A stretch of 64,000 nucleotides of DNA from Mesostigma viride (GCA_009746045.1 RPFO01000065.1:5908124-5972123), one strand, 5' to 3'. Shown: positions 19,911 to 31,074, counted from the first letter of the stretch. Numbers and translations are program-made. Notes: a model not told the origin generated them from the sequence alone.

Positions 19911-21023
19911 CTACTGAGGCCTTGGAGGAAGCGAGCACGTACTTCTGCACCCGACAAATCCCTAATTCGTACCATCTGAGCATCAAACTCTTTCATATAC
20001 TCCTTAAATGATTTGGTACCCTGCTGCAAGGTACCAAAGGCTAATCTATCCTGCCAATCTGAATCAGGAGGGACTAAATGGTTCTCTAAACGCTTAAACA
20101 ATTCTGCTACAGAGTTAGGGTAGGCATGAGAGGCCAAAGACTCACACTGAATGAGGTTAGCAAGCTCAGGAGTAATACAGGTTGTGAGATAGTGAGGAAC
20201 TAATACAGCATCAGAAAGACGCCATCTATTATGATTCTGCCACGACTCCGTGTTCTGTGTAAGCAACATAATAAAGGTGAAAAACTGTTGAGGGGTAGAC
20301 TTGACATCCAGCTTGGGAAGGTTAGCAAAGAGGGGAAGAGCAGGGGGCTTAGGGGGATTAGAAGAGTCAGTTTTTCCCATATGGCCACTAGCTTCCACTG
20401 CTACATAAGCGGGATAGAAGGAAGGAAGAGGAAAAGTCTTGGGTAGGGGTCTAGACGGGGCCACCGTTTCAGGCTGGTGCCCATAAGAGAAGGGGACAGT
20501 ATATTGCTCACGAAGAGAGGAATAGGCAAAATGATCATAATTTCTGTCATCTAAGGGCATGGTGCTGAAATCACTATTAACTTCTAAATCAGCCACACGG
20601 GTAGGGACCTGGGCTGCCTCGTAGGCCGTCTCAGGGTAGGACCAGGAAGCAGGTGGGTAAAAGGGAACTGCACTAGGGCGCCCAGAAGGACCGACAGGGG
20701 CAGAGGCACGACCCGTGTTAAGAGCAGGCATGGAAGGAACAGGGTGGGAAGGAGGCCTAAAAACATTGTTAGTTAGTGAGGACCTGCTGGAGGGTTGAGC
20801 CAAGGTTGCAGGAGGGGCAGGGGCCTGGTTCAGGGTAAGGGAAGGGTCATCACTAAATCTGACTTGCATACGTTGACGTTGTTCATAGGTAGGAGGGGTA
20901 AGTGAGGGACGACGGCGACCATCAGCAAGAGGAGAAGGAGGTGAGGCACGAAGATTACCTTGAGGAGTGAGATGGTGTACCGTTTCAAGTGAGTCCCGTC
21001 GGTTACCCCGATTGTTGTTATGG

Positions 21024-21063
<40 letters not shown>

Positions 21064-21115
21064 TAGTAGGAGTATTGGTAGGTATAGGCGACAGGTTACC
21101 ACCCATTGGATCCAT
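19911..21115 (-). CDS. gag: Chromovirus gag, N-terminal part (interrupted by copia-1)
   Basis: It starts at ATG 21115. An Asn run (13 N plus HNNN, from a TTA/ATT-type repeat at 21021-21060) is followed by a Pro/Ser-rich region, then the capsid-like domain (LPLFANLPKLDVKSTPQQFFTF and DSDWQDRLAFGTLQQGTKS). It ends ...ARFLQGLSRP where copia-1 inserted; a stop codon arises from the LTR junction. It continues in frame at 12075. Confidence 0.9.
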
Positions 21116-21239
21116 TTTTGTTTAAGTAAATGATCAAAAATCTAACTGAAAGCAACAAGGATAAAGGACAAGGCCTAATATAAGGCAAGGGAAGAAAAGG
21201 AAAAGATTTGACTGGCTTAAAAGAAAGGAACAATTTAAA

Positions 21240-21632
21240 TCAGTCCTTTTTAACAACAGTAATGGATAGGGAACCGAATTCCAAGGTGAGAGGAGTATCT
21301 AAGCTAGATGAGGATGCAGCCCTCTTAGGGGGAGACGAAGGAGGGGTAGCAAAATCTAGAGCTTCTACAGGAGGGCGACCATGAGGGGTAGAACGTACGT
21401 GTAGGCCTAGATCTGATACGCTATGGTCTATAAGGAATTGTTGAGCTTCCTCGAAGGTAACAAATTTCTTATACCTAATTACATTATATGTACGGTTTTG
21501 CACTATCTTCCTAGCATCTGACCAAGAGAGGAAAATGGCTGACCATTGAGGGGTAATAACTACGTAATACTTAGCTAAACTATTATCACTAGATGAATGG
21601 GAAGGCGCAGTAAAAACACGACGTTGACTCAT
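21240..21632 (-). CDS. Chromovirus ORF with RNase H1 N-terminal (viroplasmin-like) domain
   Basis: A 130-residue ORF from ATG 21632, the first gene of the element. Residues 20-70 (KYYVVITPQWSAIFLSW, then YKKFVTFEEAQQFL) fit the RNase H1 N-terminal / caulimovirus viroplasmin fold: an aromatic-rich start, a central SW, and YKKF-x-T-x-EEA-x-x-FL. In cellular RNase H1 this domain binds RNA/DNA hybrids. The C-terminal half is Ser/Pro-rich and unordered. A stand-alone copy ahead of gag is not part of the basic gypsy plan. A role in hybrid or genome RNA binding is inference. Confidence 0.65.
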   Translation of the reverse strand: MSQRRVFTAPSHSSSDNSLAKYYVVITPQWSAIFLSWSDARKIVQNRTYNVIRYKKFVTFEEAQQFLIDHSVSDLGLHVRSTPHGRPPVEALDFATPPSSPPKRAASSSSLDTPLTLEFGSLSITVVKKD

Positions 21633-22165
21633 GATAACTCACCTGGCGTGTCTTGTGATGTCAAGCTAGACGAGGTAGGGGTAGGCGACTTAGCTTGACG
21701 ATCTGGATCACCGAAAGAAGAAGGAGGGCGGGAGTTTCCAGCTCTCGTCCTAAGTCAGCGGCCGGATATCCCAGCGCTCGTCCTAACACAGCGCCCCGTA
21801 ACTCTGCGGGTGCGGCCGTCTAATAAAGCAGCAGCACAAGGAAAAAGGTGTAGGTACGGCGACGCTAATCGTCTCCGAACAGTAATACTCCCCGATCTAA
21901 GGCAGGAAACAACCGTAAGCAGGAAAACAAGGCGAAGGACAGGCTAACTACGAAAGGATTTATCCGCTGTGAGCAGGTCTAGCTTCTAGGTAAAGCGTGT
22001 CCCGAAACGGGCAGCACGACGCTCCTAGCTTGAAGGCGACCCGCCCATTACCTATCAAGGAAGTGTCGACTTCTTGTTCCTGGACGCGGAAGGGGTCTTG
22101 AAAAGGTGTATGTGGCAAGGGATAGTCGTCTCGTTCACTACCTACTGAAGTTCCTCCGATACCAT
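21633..22165 (-). other. Chromovirus leader with primer-binding site
   Basis: This is the leader between the 5' LTR and the first ORF. Right after the LTR the minus strand reads A-TGGTATCGGAG (22154-22165). It differs by one base from TGGTATCAGAG, the usual complement of the initiator tRNA-Met 3' end. A minus-strand reading frame (22334-21960) crosses LTR and leader, but I do not think it is a gene. Confidence 0.75.
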
Positions 22166-22739
22166 TGTTACGCCGCGGATATCTACCTCCACCTCTACCT
22201 CTAATGGGCCTGATACTACCTAAACTGGTCAGGCCTCCTCTACTTAACCCTCTGGCGAAAGACGAACGTGACGGAGCTGATCTCAATGCATTAACGTAAG
22301 TGTTGCTATAATACGCCATACAACCATTTACCAAAACCCGTTTACTCCAGGAATAGAGGAAGGAAACACAACTACACTGCCGTGACCCAAGCCTAAATGT
22401 GTCAATTCACTTAACACACGCCGAGTGCACACACAAAGGGGTAGAACGCGCATAAATGATCACCAACGGTCCAACACGCTCGGGCCGACATGGCCCTCGC
22501 CTACAGGTGCACGCTGGTCCACTAAATCTACTGATGCACGCTGGTCCACTACATTCTACCAAAGGATCAGGACCACTAGTAAAGTACGCGGCGCGGCGCC
22601 CAACGGCACCCAATGTACCACAGTACTGTTACGAGGACAATAATGTCCCGGTAGGAGCCTAAACGTAAACCTAGGGACAACCGAGGCAAAGGACCTAATT
22701 TACGTCCGTAACTACAACGAATTGTTACGCGACGTAACA
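22166..22739 (-). repeat. 5' LTR of the chromovirus
   Basis: 574 bp, TGTTACG...GTAACA, paired with 4099-4670. It is followed on the plus strand by the target duplication AACAC. Confidence 0.93.
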
Positions 22740-22964
22740 AACACGCCGGTGATGCACAGCCCTCCAGTGGACACCTTCCGTGTTGCGGGGGGGGCCACCA
22801 CGGCTCTCTTTTGGTTGGGAAATATCAAGGAGCTAGCTCGGTATGGCGACACGCTTCCCCAAATCACTGTCCAAATCATGATCCAGGATCACAACAACAT
22901 CCGCGTGACGCTTCCAAGCGGGCTGATCGACACATCATTCCAAAAAGCCATTTTTCCACCCTGA
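22740..22964 (+). pseudogene. 3' end of the module-type gene, cut off by the chromovirus
   Basis: With the element and one AACAC copy removed, this frame continues that of 3758-4098 exactly. It shares TTALFWLGNIKEL and HNNIRVTLP with the preceding module (TTAYLRLGDIKAL, VNNIRVTLP), which shows that the two are paired modules of the same gene. It ends with a stop at 22962-22964. Confidence 0.75.
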
Positions 22965-23097
22965 AAATTATTCTAGGATAGGCTAATGATTAGTTTGGCC
23001 TCAAATTTGGCACCAAGGTGCCTAATCAGATATCTTATGGTGGCATGTGGTCAAATAATTTTTTGGGAGTCGGCAGCATGGTAACATGGTGACATTT
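22965..23097. other. AT-rich spacer, no gene seen
   Basis: Short non-coding stretch between the module gene end and the satellite array. Confidence 0.5.
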
Positions 23098-23870
23098 GCT
23101 AGCATAAAAATACCGAATTTTCAGCACTTTCTGGCATGTATGCGTATATAATGACATCAAATGAACTCAGTTGGGCCTGGAACTTTGCACATGTTATAAA
23201 CACATCCCATGCAGCATGCCCACAAAGTTTCAGGCTGGTTGGATCCCAAAATGGTGACAGATGCTAGCATAAATACCCCCAAAATGCAGTTTTTCAGGGT
23301 TTTCCAAGGGTTTCATCACACATATGCATATATAATGACACCAAATGAACTCAGTTGGGCCTGGAACTTTGCACATGTTATAAACACATCCCATGCAGCA
23401 TGCCCACAAAGTTTCAGGCTGGTTGGATGACAAACTGGTGACAAATGCTAGCATAAACACCACAAAAATGCAGTTTTTCAGGGTTTTCCAAGGGTTTCAT
23501 CACACATTTGCATATATAATGACATCAAATGAACTCAGTTGGACCTGGGACTTGGCACATGTTCGAAACACATCCCATGCAGCCTGCCCACAAAGCTTCA
23601 GGCTGGTTGGATGACAAACTGGTGACAAATGCTAGCATAAATACCACAAAAATGCAGTTTTTCATGGTTTTTCAAGGGTTTCATCACACATGTGCATATA
23701 TAATGACATCAAATGAACTCAGTTGGACCTGGAACTTGGCACATGTTCGAAACACATCCCATGCAGCCTGCCCACAAAGCTTCAGGCTGGTTGGATAACA
23801 AAGTGGTGACAGATGCTAGCATAAATACCACAGAAAAAGCAGCTTTCTATTGTTCTTCCAAGGGTTTCAT
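23098..23870. repeat. 184-bp tandem repeat (satellite), about four and a half units
   Basis: The marker GCTAGCATAAA occurs at 23098, 23263, 23447, 23631 and 23815 (spacing 165, 184, 184, 184). Each unit carries ATATATAATGACATCAAATGA and TTCAGGCTGGTTGGAT. The unit has no stop in one frame over 184 bp, giving short repeat-derived reading frames that are not genes. Confidence 0.92.
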
Positions 23871-24296
23871 GGCAATCATTCCACCTTGGTGTACAGAAGG
23901 TTCCAAACAACACATCATTACATTATGCATCATATTTACAATGCAGGAAGGCATACTTGGGGGCACATGCCTATAGTACAATGCATTAATAACACAGCTC
24001 TAGCCAGCTAGCTAGCTATATAGTGGCTAATGCCACACCCGGGGGCACGTTCTCACGGCCCTGCTGCATCCTTTTCCTTTTCTTCTTCTCTGCATCTGAC
24101 AGGGGCCTGCCCCCATCTTCTCATCCACCAGCCTGGTGAGCACCCTGACGTTGGTGACTTGCGTCAGCTACCCTACCCCATGGCACGCTTGGCCTTACGC
24201 TTGGTGAAGGTGGAGGGGTGGGTGCGACAGTTGGTCTGGGTTTTCATCACCCCCTTCCTCCAGTGCATGCGTGTGCTCCAACGCCTAAGCAGAGAA
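23871..24296. other. No gene recognised
   Basis: Unique sequence between the satellite and the microsatellites. Open frames here run into the repeats and show no domain. Confidence 0.4.
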
Positions 24297-24510
<214 letters not shown>

Positions 24511-24518
24511 GTCATACC

Positions 24519-25156
24519 CTCCCTCCCTCCCTCCCTCCCTCCCTCCTCCCTCCCTCCCTCCCTCCCTCCCTCCCTCCCTCCTCCCTCCCTCCCTCCTCCC
24601 TCCTCCCTCCCTCCCTCCCTCCCTCCCTCCCTCCTCCCTCCCTCCCTCCCTCCTCCCTCCCTCCCTCCCTCCCTCCCTCCCTCCCTCCCTCCCTCCCTCC
24701 CTCCCTCCCTCCCTCCCTCCCTCCCTCCTCCCTCCCTCCCTCCCTCCCTCCCTCCCTCCCTCCCTCTCCCTCCCTCCTCCCTCCCTCCTCCCTCCCTCCC
24801 TCCCTCCTCCCTCCCTCCCTCCCTCCCTCCCTCCCTCCCTCCCTCCCTCCCTCCCTCCTCCCTCCCTCCCTCCCTCCTCCCTCCCTCCCTCCCTCCCTCC
24901 CTCCCTCCCTCCCTCCCTCCCTCCCTCCCTCCCTCCCTCCCTCCCTCCCTCCCTCCTCCTCCCTCCCTCCCTCCCTCCCTCCCTCGATCCCTCCCTCCCT
25001 CCCTCCCTCCCTCCCTCCCTCCCTCCTCCCTCCCTCCCTCCTCCCTCCCTCCCTCCCTCCCCTCCCTCCCTCCCTCCCTCCCTCCTCCCTCCCTCCCTCC
25101 CTCCTCCCTCCCTCCCTCCCTCCCTCCCTCCCTCCCTCCCTCCCTCCCTCCCTCCC
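24519..25156. repeat. Long (CCCT)n microsatellite
   Basis: About 640 bp of CCCT with scattered CCT units, pyrimidine-only on the plus strand apart from a single GA at about 24985. Such mirror-repeat pyrimidine tracts can form triplex (H-DNA) structures. The apparent Leu-Pro-Pro-Ser proteins read from it are artefacts. Confidence 0.97.
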
Positions 25157-26130
25157 CCCTCCCTCATTCATACACCCGTTCATTCATGCATGCAGCCGCT
25201 CATCATGAACACGCCTCCGTTGGGAAGCTCACGGGGTATGAACTATGAAACGGGCGGTAAGAAAGGAATAAGGAGCCGCCTCCCCAACATGCCGCCCGGC
25301 AAAGGCAGCGATGGGCCGTCCAGGAGGGAAACACTGCGCTTTGCCTTGTACGCCGGGGTGCGCAGGCGACGTGCGGGCACTGTCGCGTGTAAATTTGCCT
25401 GCCCGCCCCAGTCCTTCTCGGAACGCCTCCCCAGAGCATGCCGTCATGGTAAGAGCTCTTTTCGCCCGTCGCCGGAAGCTTAAACCACAAGAATACGCCG
25501 GTTAATGACCAGAAAATGGGGGGTTGTCGACGTTATAAACCAGTAGCTGTGGTTTTTCCCGCACCCCGAGCACACTCCGGACGGGGCCAGCAAGCCCCGC
25601 CCGCAGGATAAACACCGGGCGATGTTGCTGCGCCCAAGGGAAGTCATATAGCTGCAAGAAAAGACGTAAAAGCGATTAAAAGCACGACATGCAGTGTTGC
25701 CCCTGTCAGCGCTCCTATAATTCTCACTTTTTCGCGGAAGGGGCGTAAAAATCGGAAACGAAAAATTAAGGGAAATCCATCGCTGGGTTTCTTTGAAATG
25801 ATGTTAGGAACTGGTAGAATGTGTTCATGACCGCCGAGAGCATGTTTTTCCTGTCTGTGTCTTACCTTGCACACACACGGGTCGGGCCGGTTGGTGTGCA
25901 AAACGCCCGCCTGCTGCCCACGTGCCCTCGCTGCAGAAAAAAAAGAAACTGTTTTTCAGGTTTTTTAATGTACGATACTTTTCCTTATGTAATCAACGTC
26001 CGAACAAGCGAAATAACGTCCAAAATGGTTGCGTAATCAGCTCGCAATAAATTTTCGCGTCACCATAGCCGTGCACACCGAATTTCAGTCAACATTGCAC
26101 GCGCGCACCGAATTTCGTCAACTTTCGCGC
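25157..26130. other. No gene recognised
   Basis: Only short overlapping frames without domains are present. CACCGAATTTC-(A)GTCAAC occurs twice near 26077-26125. The sequence character changes to viral-type coding at about 26131. Confidence 0.4.
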
Positions 26131-27727
26131 GGGAATTACCGGGGCGGTACCGGCGCTGCGCCGGACTGATGTGGAATTGGACGGGGTGGGAATCCCCCGC
26201 GACATCGTGATGACCTGGGACTTCGCCGCGTCCTGACTGGCAGCGGCGTGCTGCTGGATGGGGGTGGGATCGTCAGGTACCTTCCGTATATGTGGAATAG
26301 GGGGCTGCGGACAGGCAAATGGATATTTGCAGATAAGATACCCCCCTCAACGATCAATGTCCGCCGAGAGGTGGCAGTCGATGTCGCCGCCCCCTTGCCG
26401 CGACTCCAATACGATCAACCAGTTCACGGTGCGAGTGTGCTCCTGGAGTTGGGGTTTAATCTTCCCATCTCGAAACTGCAGTTAGCACCGACCGGGATCG
26501 CATGGGACGCCACACGACTGGGTGTGACAAAACGATTTACGGATGGCTTTCTTACAAGGCCGGACGGAGAAAACAAGCTCCTTATCGACCTTGGAGACAT
26601 CGCCGCCAAATTGCAGCGTGTAGGGCTGGACCTGGCCGGCAGCGGCAACACAGTTCTCACGTTCACGATCCCGCCTCGGTGTTTCAGCATCGACTCTGTC
26701 ACGTTCCCCGATTCCGTCTCGGGAATCGTAGAATTCGTCGGGTCGGGAAGCACAGGCGGGACGGGGGGCACAGGCGGGACGGGGGGCACAGGCGGGACGG
26801 GGGGCACAGGCGGGACGGGGGGCACAGGCGGGACGGGGGGCACAGGCGGGACGGGGGGCACAGGCGGGACGGGCGGAACAGGGGGCACGGGCGGAACAGG
26901 GGGCACGGGCGGACGGGGGCAGGCGGGACGGGCGGGACGGGGGGGGCAGGAGAGACGGACGTTTTTTCGTACTTGTACGCGTTCAAGACGAAGCCCGACG
27001 GCATGCTGGTTGGGCCCGCGCCGTCCGCCCTGACAAGCTCGTTCGACCTGGTCCTCTACACCTCCAAGCCGGTCACCATCGACAAGAGCAAGATCGGGCT
27101 GAGAGTGGCTGAGGGAAACACCCCCATCCTCGGGTTCGCAACCGGGGACTGGGTGTCCTCCACAGACAAGCAGACCCACACGCTTCCCTGCATCGGCTTC
27201 CCCAGCGCGCCCGCCACCGCCAGGCGCACGCTCACTCTGGCCCCGGTAAACCCGATGGGCGCCCCCACGGACGGGCTGGCGTTCACGGTCGTCAACAGCG
27301 ATCCCGCGGAGAGGCACGCGTTCGGCACACACACGGTGGTGCTGCCCGCCCCGCGGCCGTTCTTCTCCGACATCGATTTCGTCGGCGCCGACGCGGGCGA
27401 GCGTCTGGACACGTACGTGCCAGAACGCTTTGCCGTCCGGTTCGTGCCCTCGGTCGAGTCCATAACGGGGTTCACAGCCTCGGACGTGCGGCTCCGGCAC
27501 TTCGACTTCAAGACCAATAGGATCACCCCCGTGCCCCCGTGGGCGAGGTCGCAAAGAGTTCGAATGGGGTGATGCGCTTGGTTTACAACCGCACATGGCC
27601 ATCCCCTCTGGGCGCCGGCCTCCTCGTGCTGGATGTGGACACCGACCAGTTCGCGTACTCCGCCAGCGAGTCCAGGGGGAACGCGCCCGTCCTCGCCACA
27701 CATTACGTCGGGGGGCTGCCCTTTTAG
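26131..27727 (+). pseudogene. Module protein with Gly-Gly-Thr (collagen-like) repeat, upstream of MCP1; frameshifted
   Basis: A module tail (DGVGIPRDIVMTWDF) at 26131-26234 matches the DGVVV/MEGVAINKDVRMTWNF pattern of the gene at 523. A second module (LLIDLGDIAAKL...VLTFTIPP) ends near 26745. A Gly-Gly-Thr repeat encoded by an 18-bp minisatellite follows, then, in a shifted frame from about 26945, a C-terminal domain of about 260 residues (ETDVFSYLYAFKTKPDG ... THYVGGLPF). Frame changes lie near 26235, 26930 and 27530, two of them in G or C runs. GGT triplets have the Gly-X-Y periodicity of viral collagen-like fibres. Position just before the capsid gene supports a virion surface role (inference). 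Confidence 0.55.
26752..26930 (+). repeat. 18-bp minisatellite coding Gly-Gly-Thr
   Basis: ACAGGCGGGACGGGGGGC-type units are repeated seven times, then variant GGGCACGGGCGGAACAGG units. The G runs make it prone to indels, and the frame changes at its 3' end. Confidence 0.92.
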
Positions 27728-27752
27728 CCTCAGCAAAAAAAAAGTCTAGAAT

Positions 27753-27762
27753 CTATATATAC
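27753..27762 (+). promoter_or_regulatory. TATA-type promoter of MCP1
   Basis: CTATATATAC lies 22 bases before the ATG of MCP1. The identical decamer lies 24 bases before the ATG of MCP2. Confidence 0.6.
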
Positions 27763-27774
27763 ACCACCGCCGCT

Positions 27775-29558
27775 ATGGGAAGTCACAGCATCATGGCCCT
27801 CCGCGCGAAGGGCACGCAAGACGTGTCGCTCATTGTGGACCCCGAGGTCACCTTCTTCAAGACCGTGTACCCGCGCCACACGAACTACGCCCTGGAGGAC
27901 GCCGAGGTCACCCAGTCCGCCGGCATCGTCGGCTACGGGCAGTCGGTCGAGTTCAAGCTGCCCCGCTCGGGAGACCTCATCACCAGGGTCATGGCCTACA
28001 TCGAGGTGTGCGCTTTCGGCGCCTCGCTCATGTACTCCCCGTTCGCCAAGGACTTCGCCCGCATCCTCATCGATTACGTCGAGCTCGTGATTGGCGGATA
28101 CTCCATCGAGAAGGTGACGGGCGACTTCATGCACGTGAACGACATCATGAGCAAGCGGGCCTTCGAGAGCAACGTCGACAACCTCCCCGTCGACCACGGG
28201 GGCAGCGTCACGGTGGACGAGCGCGGTAGGATCGTCGACTACTACCGCGGCGACGCCCAGCACGTCTACGTCCCGCTCGAGTTCACCTTCTGCAGGGACC
28301 CGGGTCTGGCGCTCCCCATCATCGCCCTGCAGTACCACGACGTGATCGTGCGCGTGCAGTTCAACACAGCGGACAACATCTTCACGCGCTACTGGCGTCC
28401 GCACATGCCCGCGGGGCTGCAGACGGTGGCCCCCGCGATCGACTTCAGTGCGATCTCGACGAACCCCGCTAGGATGAAGAAGGTCATCGAGATGTTCGAG
28501 GAGCTGGACGGCGAGGGCGCGAAGTTCAACGTTCGCCATATCAGCACCAACAATGACAGGTTGTGGTCGGCGGGAGAACTCTACAGGTGGTTCAAGAGGA
28601 CGTCCGCGACCTCACACCCAGCCTACCCGACTGGCACAACGACCGCCCCGCCCATGGGGTCGGCCTTCGCAAGGGGCACCGCGTACGTGACCGAGTGGAA
28701 CACGTCCTACCCCCAGGGGGGACTCAAGGTAAGAAGCTGCTCACGGGTTTCTCGGTTATGTGGAGGGGCGAGGACCACGGAAACTACTACTCGATGACGG
28801 TGACAAGCGCGCAGATCCCGGCGACCCTTAACGCGCCCGACACCAACGCGCCCGCCGCGACCAACCCGCGCATCGACTGGATCGCAGCCCCCCCGTCGTT
28901 CGCCTGTAAGCTCCTGGTGCGCTACGTCTACCTGGACGACTTCGAGCGCCGCCAGTTCGCGCTCAACTCGCACGAGTACCTGATCACCGAGGTGCAGCGG
29001 ATCCAGCAGCACGTCGGCGGCGAGAACGAGGTGACGCTCGACCTCAAGTTCAACCACCCCGTCAAGGAGATCCTCTTCTGGTACAAGCCCGCCAGTCTGG
29101 ACTTCATCGACGCCAAGTACAGGGCGGACGCCGACTTCGCATACAACGGCTACTGGAAGTTCTGGAACGACCGCAGCGAGTTCGGAGACGGCCACCTGTT
29201 CACCTCCGCCAACCTCTCCCTAAACTCCCAGAACATGTTCGGAGAGGGGCGCGACCCCGTCTACTTCTCCTACCTGCTCCCCGCCGAGTTCCACACGCGC
29301 GTCGTCAAGGGCAGCAACGTGTACGTCATCCCCTTCGCCCTCGAGCCCGAGTCCTGGAAGCCCACGGGCACCGTGAACATGTCGCGCCTCGACAGCGTCA
29401 AGCTCATGCTCAAGGGGCTCGGAAAGACCTCGGGATCGGGATCGTGCCACGGGGAGGGCGGCGGCGGCATCCTGCCGGGCACGATCGAGGTGTACGCCAC
29501 CTCCTTCAACGTGCTGAAGATCGCGCAGGGCATGGGCGGCAAGCGGTTCGCCTCGTAA
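27775..29558 (+). CDS. MCP: NCLDV major capsid protein 1 (one frameshift)
   Basis: A double jelly-roll capsid protein, the subunit of the icosahedral shell. The start ATG 27775 follows a TATA box. The hallmark NCLDV N-terminus is present (residues 7-38, MALRAKGTQDV then TFFKTVYPRHTN), as is PRSGDLI near residue 62. The second half has YVYLDDFERRQF, NSHEYLI and NHPVKE, matching the ERRRFAQVSHEYLIEQ-type block of this family, and the end is SFNVLKIAQGMGGKRFAS. The first frame runs to about 28716-28730 (G run, then CTCAAGGTAAG); the rest is in the +2 frame. Total about 594 codons. The break could be decay, a sequencing error in the G run or, less likely, an intron. Confidence 0.92.
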
Positions 29559-29602
29559 CCCCCGCCTCGGCGTGCTCCGGCCCAAATAAATAATCTTCGG
29601 TG

Positions 29603-29612
29603 CTATATATAC
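29603..29612 (+). promoter_or_regulatory. TATA-type promoter of MCP2
   Basis: CTATATATAC, the same decamer as before MCP1, 24 bases before ATG 29627. Confidence 0.6.
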
Positions 29613-29626
29613 GCTCCCCTCCCGCC

Positions 29627-31032
29627 ATGTCGCACGCGGTTCTGTCTCTCCGCGCCAAGGGCCCTCAGGACGCCATGCTGACCGTCTCCCCGGAGATCAC
29701 CTTCTTCAAGAGCATGTACCCCCGCCACACCAACTTCGCCTTCGCCGACACCGAGGTCGTGCCCACCAGCGGCATCCCCGGGTTCGGCCGCATGGTCGAG
29801 TTCCAGCTGCCCCGGAGCGGCGACCTCATCACCAAGGCCTACGTCTACGTGGAATTGCCCGCGTTGAGCGACTTTGGCACCCAGCCCCTCGGCAGGGCTT
29901 GGTGGAAGATGTTCGACCCCTTCTTCGACGACGTCGGCCGCGTCCTGCTCAAGAAGGTCGAGTTCCGCATCGGCGGGTACACCGTCGAGGAGACGACCGG
30001 CGAGTTCATGCACGTGTGGGACCAGCTTTCGCGCGACCCGAGCACCAGCCACGTCGATTCCGTCCCCGCCCGGCACGGCGGCGTCATCCGCAAGTTTGGC
30101 GGCGGGCAAACCGGGAACAAGCCCACCTACCTGTACCTGCCCCTGCGCTTCTCCTTCTGCGCCGAGGAGGGCATGGCCCTCCCCATCATCGCCCTGCAGT
30201 ACCACGACGCCCGCGTCCGCATCCAGCTGGCCTCCAAGGAGGAGATCTTCACGCACCTCGCCGGCGGGCAGAAGTACCCCGCCACCACGGTCAACGCCGC
30301 CCCCCTCCCATGGAACCACCTTAACAGCGCGCACAGCGCCACACCCCCCACCCCCTCGTGGCGGACAGCTACCGGGCGAACATGGTCGCGGCGATGTGCG
30401 ACATCACCAAGATGCGCCTTGTCCTGCGCTACGTCTATCTGGACGACTTCGAGCGGCGGCAGTTCGCCACCAAAGCCCACGAGTATCTGATCACCACCAC
30501 CCAGCAGTACGACCATTTCGTGGACGGCAGCGACCTGGAGACGATCACGCTGCCCTTCTCGCACCCCGTCAAGGAGCTCGTGTTTTTCTACAAAGCCGAG
30601 AACCGCCTGACGGACCCGGCCACGTCGCCGGACCCCACCCAGTCCGTCTGGAACTTCACCAACAAAAACAGCCTGTTCGGTGACGGGCACCTCTTCACGA
30701 GCGCCAACCTGACGCTCAACTCGCAGCAGGTGTTTGGCGAGGGGCGCGACCCGGTCTACTTTTCCTACCTGCTCCCCCTCCTGCACCACACGCGCATCCC
30801 GCGTGACCAGCACGTGTACGTCATCCCCTTCAGCAACGACCCCGAGAACTGGAAGCCTACCGGCAGCATCAACTTCTCGCGCCTGGACACCGTCAAGCTC
30901 GTCCTCAAGGGTCTCAGCAAGAGCACCGCCTCGACCGACCGCCTGCCCAAGGGCGTGATCACCATCTACGCCCGCTCCTTCAACATCCTGAAGATCACCA
31001 ACGGCATGGGCGGATGCCGGTTCGCCTCGTGA
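29627..31032 (+). CDS. MCP: NCLDV major capsid protein 2 (one frameshift)
   Basis: A paralogue of the preceding capsid gene, about 468 codons. It shares LSLRAKGPQDAMLT, TFFKSMYPRHTNFAF and RSGDLITKAYVY near the N-terminus, LPIIALQYHDARV in the middle, and YVYLDDFERRQF, KAHEYLI, SHPVKELVFFYK and SFNILKITNGMGG in the second half. It is shorter than MCP1, chiefly in the loop region between the two jelly rolls. The frame changes once within the C runs at about 30341-30356 (ACACCCCCCACCCCCT). Two capsid paralogues in tandem are common in giant viruses, and the shared promoter decamer suggests the same late-type expression (inference). Confidence 0.92.
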
Positions 31033-31074
31033 TGAACCACCCAATATAAATTCGCACCTAGTGTAATAGTGGTA

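Larger units (their letters stand above)
4099..22739 (-). mobile_element. Ty3/gypsy chromovirus, inserted in the module gene and itself split by copia-1
   Basis: LTRs (4099-4670 and 22166-22739) start TGTTACG and end GTAACA. The insertion is flanked by the 5-bp target duplication AACAC (4094-4098 and 22740-22744). All genes are on the minus strand in the order RNase H1 N-domain-like ORF, gag, protease, RT, RNase H, integrase, chromodomain, then a broken accessory ORF. The primer site resembles the initiator tRNA-Met complement and a purine tract abuts the 3' LTR. Pol has at least three single-base frame changes, so this copy looks defective. Without the nested copia-1 the element would be about 10.8 kb. 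Confidence 0.95.

Noticed and set aside
21960..22334. Minus-strand reading frame crossing the chromovirus LTR and leader
   Set aside because: It spans the LTR end and the primer site, and its LTR half repeats at the other LTR; no domain.
23098..23870. CRISPR-like array
   Set aside because: The whole unit repeats, with no short repeat/unique spacer pattern, and the setting is eukaryotic.
23209..23976. Repeated 73-89 residue reading frames
   Set aside because: They follow the 184-bp satellite period; 184 is not a multiple of three, so they are chance frames of the repeat.
25644..25901. 85-residue minus-strand reading frame
   Set aside because: No domain, no neighbour context and atypical composition; could be chance.
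28716..28740. AAG|GTAAGA in MCP1 as an intron donor
   Set aside because: It is a good donor match, but capsid-like coding resumes at once in the next frame with no room for an intron; a one-base change is simpler.
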